This document shows positions 6,096 to 7,117 of a DNA stretch of 7,117 nucleotides, piece after piece. Both the position numbers and the translations under genes were made by a program. The stretch is from CAYTLQ01 sp964438715 (GTDB taxonomy: Bacteria > Bacteroidota > Ignavibacteria > Ignavibacteriales > Ignavibacteriaceae), in assembly GCA_964438715.1 (NCBI GenBank), contig CAYTLQ010000331.1, forward strand, positions 1 through 7,117. Direction: 5' to 3'. Every line of letters begins with the position of its first letter. Within the stretch, counting starts at the first letter, position 1. The notes beneath the pieces are model-generated. The model had not been told where the DNA came from, made no database searches, and saw nothing but the letters and a program-made list of their open reading frames with translations.

Positions 6096-7117
6096 TTACG
6101 GCAATTTTTCAGCGCCGTTATATTTTTTCAACCAATGTATGTAATTGGTGCTAAGCGGAAAAGCGGGCATCCTGCCGCCAAACCCAAAATATCGGAAAAC
6201 CACCATTTGAAGATTCTCTGTTTTTTCTGATGATAAAAGATTAGCATTAACATTTATGCCATATTTTTCAGCAAGTTGTGCGGTTTTCGTATTAAGTATA
6301 TCAAGAAAATTATCTGCACGGGAGCGGTAGTTGTTAAATCTAGAGGAATCCTGATTTATTGAGAGTGTTTCTTTTAATAAACAAACCATAAGTTTCCCTT
6401 TATAGGGAAAAGGTCCATAAACAGAGCCCGGTGTTAAATTATAAACAATCCGTTGAAGTTCATCATCACTCAATATCTGGTCAGTATCCATTTCTTTTAT
6501 TTCTACGGATTCGGGAAATTCTTCTTCCAGTGCTGTCGCTGCTGATTGAAAATTGTCTCCGGAAGCTATACGGGAATACAACTTTTCTACCAATGTCGGT
6601 TCAGGTGTTACAAAACTGAACAGGGTTAATGCGGTATTCCGGTAACCGTCTTTGGTAAGAGTTTCAGAATTTTCAAGTGAGTCGAGTAATGCGATAACTG
6701 CTGTTTGAAAATAGAAAAAACTTTTCCACATTTGTGTTTCATATTGCACTTCAGGAAAACTCATCGCTCCGTTTGCCAAGGCATTTCGGAATACAAGTTC
6801 CTGTTCAATAAATGTACGGATGCGTGCGTTTAATTTTGAAGCAATAATATTCAGACCGATGGTGTCAGTGTAAAATCCTTCAAAAAATAATGAAGAAAGA
6901 AACTCATGAAACGATACAGGGGCGTTGTCGAGTAAAATAAAATTCATTGCGAGAGTATCTTTTCCAAATTCCGCTTTAAATTTTCGGAAATCTGCCGCTT
7001 CCAAACGAAGTGTTTTTTCACCCTTCCCGGCTAAAGATGTTTTCTTAACTTCAAATAATGATGTTAGCTTTTCGGCAAGACTCCAGAATAATGTTCCTGT
7101 TGCCTCTATCTTTCTTC
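6096..7117 (-). CDS. SurA/parvulin-like periplasmic folding factor (peptidyl-prolyl isomerase-like), C-terminal part
   Basis: The frame is open across the whole right edge, so this is the C-terminal 339 residues; the TTG at 7004 is an internal codon, not a start. It has a SurA-like layout: a segment like the usual 'h-x-x-x-x-h-s-h-x-E-F' (NFILLDNAPVSFHEFLSSL), a helical stretch about visible residues 92-147 (ASKLNARIRTFIEQELVFRN, then QMWKSFFYFQTAV), then a parvulin-like region about 161-250 with LVEKLYSRIASGDNF (compare the parvulin alpha-helix before G-x-x-F) and LTPGSVYGPFPYKGKLMVCLLKE (compare 'l-x-p-G-e-h-x-x-P'). The parvulin core is degenerate: the usual G-D-L-G segment is not obvious, so isomerase activity is doubtful and a chaperone role is more likely. 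It lies 84 bases upstream of the BamA-type fusion, which suits delivery of unfolded outer-membrane proteins. Signal peptide and true start are outside the window. Confidence 0.6.
   Translation of the reverse strand, partial: RKIEATGTLFWSLAEKLTSLFEVKKTSLAGKGEKTLRLEAADFRKFKAEFGKDTLAMNFILLDNAPVSFHEFLSSLFFEGFYTDTIGLNIIASKLNARIRTFIEQELVFRNALANGAMSFPEVQYETQMWKSFFYFQTAVIALLDSLENSETLTKDGYRNTALTLFSFVTPEPTLVEKLYSRIASGDNFQSAATALEEEFPESVEIKEMDTDQILSDDELQRIVYNLTPGSVYGPFPYKGKLMVCLLKETLSINQDSSRFNNYRSRADNFLDILNTKTAQLAEKYGINVNANLLSSEKTENLQMVVFRYFGFGGRMPAFPLSTNYIHWLKKYNGAEKLP

Noticed and set aside
6096..7004. Complete 302-residue gene starting at 7004
   Set aside because: The codon at 7004 is TTG, and the frame continues open to the right edge with plausible coding, so the gene is partial.

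Overview
The window is AT-rich bacterial DNA with seven genes or gene fragments, all on the minus strand, packed with small gaps or overlaps. Transcription therefore runs from the right edge (7117) to the left (1). The style suggests a Gram-negative member of the Bacteroidota/Chlorobi/Ignavibacteriota assemblage: outer-membrane barrel ending in Phe, lipoproteins with lipoboxes, PEGA-type surface domains, TolB-like and PQQ-like propellers, and few strong Shine-Dalgarno sites. This placement is an inference from protein style; no rRNA or other marker gene is present.

Right part (7117 to 2062), envelope block. It holds, in transcription order: the C-terminal part of a SurA/parvulin-like periplasmic folding factor (open to the right edge); an 84-base gap with a perfect 10-bp inverted repeat; a 935-residue fusion of signal peptide, HExxH metallopeptidase (peptidase-MA type), TolB/PD40-like propeller and BamA-type outer-membrane barrel; and a PQQ-propeller (BamB-like) lipoprotein whose ATG shares one base with the preceding stop (TGATG). 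Together these resemble the parts of an outer-membrane-protein assembly or quality-control machine: chaperone, protease plus barrel, and propeller lipoprotein.

Middle part (2075 to 993). A secreted or membrane protein with two PEGA-like domains and two C-terminal hydrophobic segments overlaps the lipoprotein gene by 14 bases. It is followed after 18 bases by a stand-alone CheY-like receiver domain with all key residues. Overlaps and spacing suggest one transcript from at least the fusion gene through the receiver.

Left part (913 to 1). A lipoprotein-anchored methionine-R-sulfoxide reductase (MsrB) follows a 79-base gap. After a further 116-base gap comes the N-terminus of a uroporphyrinogen-decarboxylase-family protein with a TTG start, stopped by an in-frame TAA after 74 codons; the same frame continues open to the window edge, so it looks broken.

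No tRNA, rRNA, CRISPR array, insertion sequence or convincing rho-independent terminator was seen. No stretch over 300 bases lacks a gene.
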